Of a DNA stretch of 8,057 nt, positions 6,547 to 8,057 are shown piece after piece (position 1 is the stretch's first letter; the number at the start of each line of letters is the position of its first letter). Below the pieces are notes generated by a model, which searched no databases, was not told the origin of the DNA, and worked only from the letters and a program-made list of their open reading frames with translations. The stretch is from Micavibrio sp. (GTDB lineage: Bacteria > Pseudomonadota > Alphaproteobacteria > Micavibrionales > Micavibrionaceae). The stretch lies in NCBI GenBank assembly GCA_027051315.1, contig JALTZE010000330.1, positions 1-8,057 on the forward strand, given 5' to 3'. A program made the translations under genes and the position numbers.

Positions 6547-7494
6547 TTAGCTATAGGCTCTTGGGTGGGCATTTTTGTATATTTTCATCATTTGTTCTAC
6601 ATTTATATCGGTGTATCTTTGGGTTGTGCTTAAAGATGCGTGTCCGAGTAGTTCCTGAATTTCCCGTAGATTCATTCCTTCTTGTAGAAGGTGAGAAGCA
6701 AAAGAATGTCTTAAAGCATGTGGAGTTGCTGTTTCAGGTAGGTTTAGCTGTTTTCTTAGAGAACGCATAGATTTTTGGGCTATTCCTTGGTTAAGGCGTT
6801 TCCCTTTTTCTCCTAAAAAAAGTGGTCGGTTTGAAGTTTCTGGATATGGGCATATTTCTCTATATTTATTTATTGCTGTTTTAACTATTTTTATTACTGG
6901 TACTTCTCTTTCTTTACCTCCTTTACCTTTTATCCTTATTACATCATTTTTTGGTAAATCTTTTATATTTAATGAAAGGGCTTCATTTATACGTAAACCA
7001 CAGCCATATAAAAGGGTGAATATAGCAGCGTCCCTTGCTCCGACCCAGTTTTTTTCAGTTAGATTTATTGTTTCTGATATTAAATCTTCGATTTGTTTGA
7101 AATAAAGCGGGCGGGGAAGTTTTTTTTGGATTTTTGGGGTTCTTAATGTTCCTATTGCGGCATTATGAGCATAGCCATTTTTATCCATCCAGTTCAGGAA
7201 GTTTTTTACTCCTGATAATGACCTTGCCCTTGATGAATTTGCAGTTCCGTTTACAGCTTTTCTTGCTAGCCATGAACGAAAATCAATTATTTTTATAGAA
7301 GCTATATCATTAATTGAGGGAGCCTTTCCAAAATGTTCGCTCATAAATGATATAAAATTATTTATATCTGTTGTATAGGCTCTTACTGTATGTTTTGAGA
7401 GGCGTTTTTCATATCGAAGAAAGTTGAACCATTTTTCCATTAAGTTGGAAAGGTCGGCTTCGCATTTAGTAAGGGTTTTTTGTTCATTATTCAT
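6547..7494 (-). CDS. xerC: Tyrosine recombinase XerC
   Basis: This 315-residue site-specific recombinase normally works with XerD at the dif site to resolve chromosome dimers before cell division. The N-terminal SAM-like core-binding domain spans about 14-100 (KWFNFLRYEKRLSKHTVRAY). The catalytic domain spans about 120-305 with the complete set: R168 (GCGLRINEAL), K191 (KGKGGKE), H259 and R262 (HALRH), H285 (LLGHASL) and nucleophile Y294 (TTQRYTD). Length fits XerC/XerD (about 300). XerC rather than XerD is favoured by the adjoining DUF484 gene, its usual proteobacterial partner. The ATG at 7494 overlaps the stop of that gene by one base (TAATG) and has no own ribosome binding site, so translation is probably coupled. 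A run of eight A in the coding strand (near 7120-7127) is an in-frame homopolymer. XerD or a phage-type integrase is less likely because no mobile-element context is present. Confidence 0.92.
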   Translation of the reverse strand: MNNEQKTLTKCEADLSNLMEKWFNFLRYEKRLSKHTVRAYTTDINNFISFMSEHFGKAPSINDIASIKIIDFRSWLARKAVNGTANSSRARSLSGVKNFLNWMDKNGYAHNAAIGTLRTPKIQKKLPRPLYFKQIEDLISETINLTEKNWVGARDAAIFTLLYGCGLRINEALSLNIKDLPKNDVIRIKGKGGKEREVPVIKIVKTAINKYREICPYPETSNRPLFLGEKGKRLNQGIAQKSMRSLRKQLNLPETATPHALRHSFASHLLQEGMNLREIQELLGHASLSTTQRYTDINVEQMMKIYKNAHPRAYS

Positions 7495-8057
7495 TATTCA
7501 TTGATGATGCGGCTTAGTGTTTTTTCAATTACTCTGGTTAGGAAATTTATCTGGTCTGTTGCCATTCCCTGTTTGAAACAGTGAGGGTTTCTGCTGCCAA
7601 AAGCTAAAAGTGATGGTGGATTATTATCATTTGTATCTATCCTGAATAATGCCTGAGAAGCGACCAAAGTTGCTCCCCCGCCGTAAATTTCTTCTATACC
7701 TTTTATATTTTCTTCTAAGAGATGATGGGATTTTCCTAACCATCTATTTATTGTTCCATTTGGAACTAATTTTACACCAGAATTATTTATATGGGGTATT
7801 TTGTGGCTGTTTGTTTCAATAACAAGTGAAGTTATATCAACATGAAGAATTGAAGTTAAATCCATTGTAATGGTTTGTGTAAAATCGTCGAAATTTTCTG
7901 TTTCTATAATTCTTAGCACTGCTTCTTGGATACGTGCTTGATTTTGCATATTTGCACGACTTGTTTCAACTATATCTTTGGCAGTAGATATTATTTCTTC
8001 TTTGTCATTTTTTAATTTTTTTACCATAAAAGATTGGAAATCGACTACTCCCTTGCC
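7494..8057 (-). CDS. DUF484 family protein, partial (5' end beyond the right edge)
   Basis: The frame is open from the right edge to the stop at 7496-7494, giving 187 visible residues. An ATG at 8027 looks like a start, but the frame continues upstream without a stop, and the residues before it (GKGVVDFQSFM) match the conserved N-terminal segment of DUF484 proteins (G-x-x-VVDFQ-x-x-M), so the true start lies outside the window. Family members are usually about 220-240 residues, which also fits loss of the N-terminus. DUF484 proteins have an N-terminal helical region (here AKDIVETSRANMQNQARIQE, likely coiled) followed by a GAF-like domain (about 50-180 of the visible part). Their biochemical role is not established; the gene commonly sits next to xerC in proteobacteria, as here, overlapping it by one base. 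No catalytic motif is visible. The family call rests on motif memory and gene order. Confidence 0.85.
   Translation of the reverse strand, partial: GKGVVDFQSFMVKKLKNDKEEIISTAKDIVETSRANMQNQARIQEAVLRIIETENFDDFTQTITMDLTSILHVDITSLVIETNSHKIPHINNSGVKLVPNGTINRWLGKSHHLLEENIKGIEEIYGGGATLVASQALFRIDTNDNNPPSLLAFGSRNPHCFKQGMATDQINFLTRVIEKTLSRIINE

Noticed and set aside
6523..6558. Bidirectional terminator between the convergent genes
   Set aside because: Only TATAG (6534-6538) and CTATA (6551-6555) pair, with a 12-nt loop and no T run, and the second arm lies inside xerC; too weak to call.
6549..6558. AGCTATAGGC shared with 4320-4329 as a repeat family
   Set aside because: At 6549 the 10-mer falls in xerC codons near the stop; two copies of a short AT-rich word are expected by chance.
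6561..6770. Plus-strand open frame of 69 codons
   Set aside because: It is antisense to the catalytic end of xerC (HALRH to TTQRY).

Overview
The window is strongly AT-rich. Its housekeeping genes (an alphaproteobacterial-style lipoamide dehydrogenase, then on the opposite strand a DUF484 gene overlapping xerC by one base) point to an AT-rich alphaproteobacterium, possibly an uncultivated or host-associated lineage. That assignment is an inference from gene content and protein style; nothing in the window names the organism. No rRNA, tRNA, CRISPR array, insertion sequence or phage gene is visible.

Left part (1-4310), nucleotide and base metabolism. A zinc deaminase of the cytidine-deaminase superfamily on the minus strand runs off the left edge. 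It is divergent, across 58 bp, from a clear fungal-type (Fcy1-like) cytosine deaminase on the plus strand. Next comes a ~1007-residue protein that I do not recognise as a whole. Its C-terminal third carries LOG/SLOG-type phosphoribohydrolase motifs (a Gly-rich loop, an R-A-R-E motif and a GGNGTMEE loop). A LOG-like enzyme cleaves a nucleoside monophosphate to free base plus ribose 5-phosphate, and cytosine deaminase acts on the free base. The neighbours could therefore form a route from CMP through cytosine to uracil, or a nucleotide-consuming or sensing module. This is the most interesting part of the window.

Middle (4311-6522), housekeeping. lpd (dihydrolipoamide dehydrogenase, E3) has candidate promoters in the 86-bp gap before it. 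It is followed 14 bp later by a small membrane-anchored protein of unknown function with four cysteines in its extracytoplasmic part, probably co-transcribed.

Right part (6547-8057), minus strand and convergent with the above. A DUF484 gene, whose 5' end lies beyond the right edge, overlaps by one base (TAATG) the gene for a XerC-type tyrosine recombinase with a complete catalytic set. The pair is a common alphaproteobacterial arrangement for chromosome dimer resolution.

Intergenic regions are short (largest about 86 bp), so no stretch of more than 300 bases lacks a gene. No convincing GC-rich terminator was found anywhere; the few hairpins seen are AT-only and weak.
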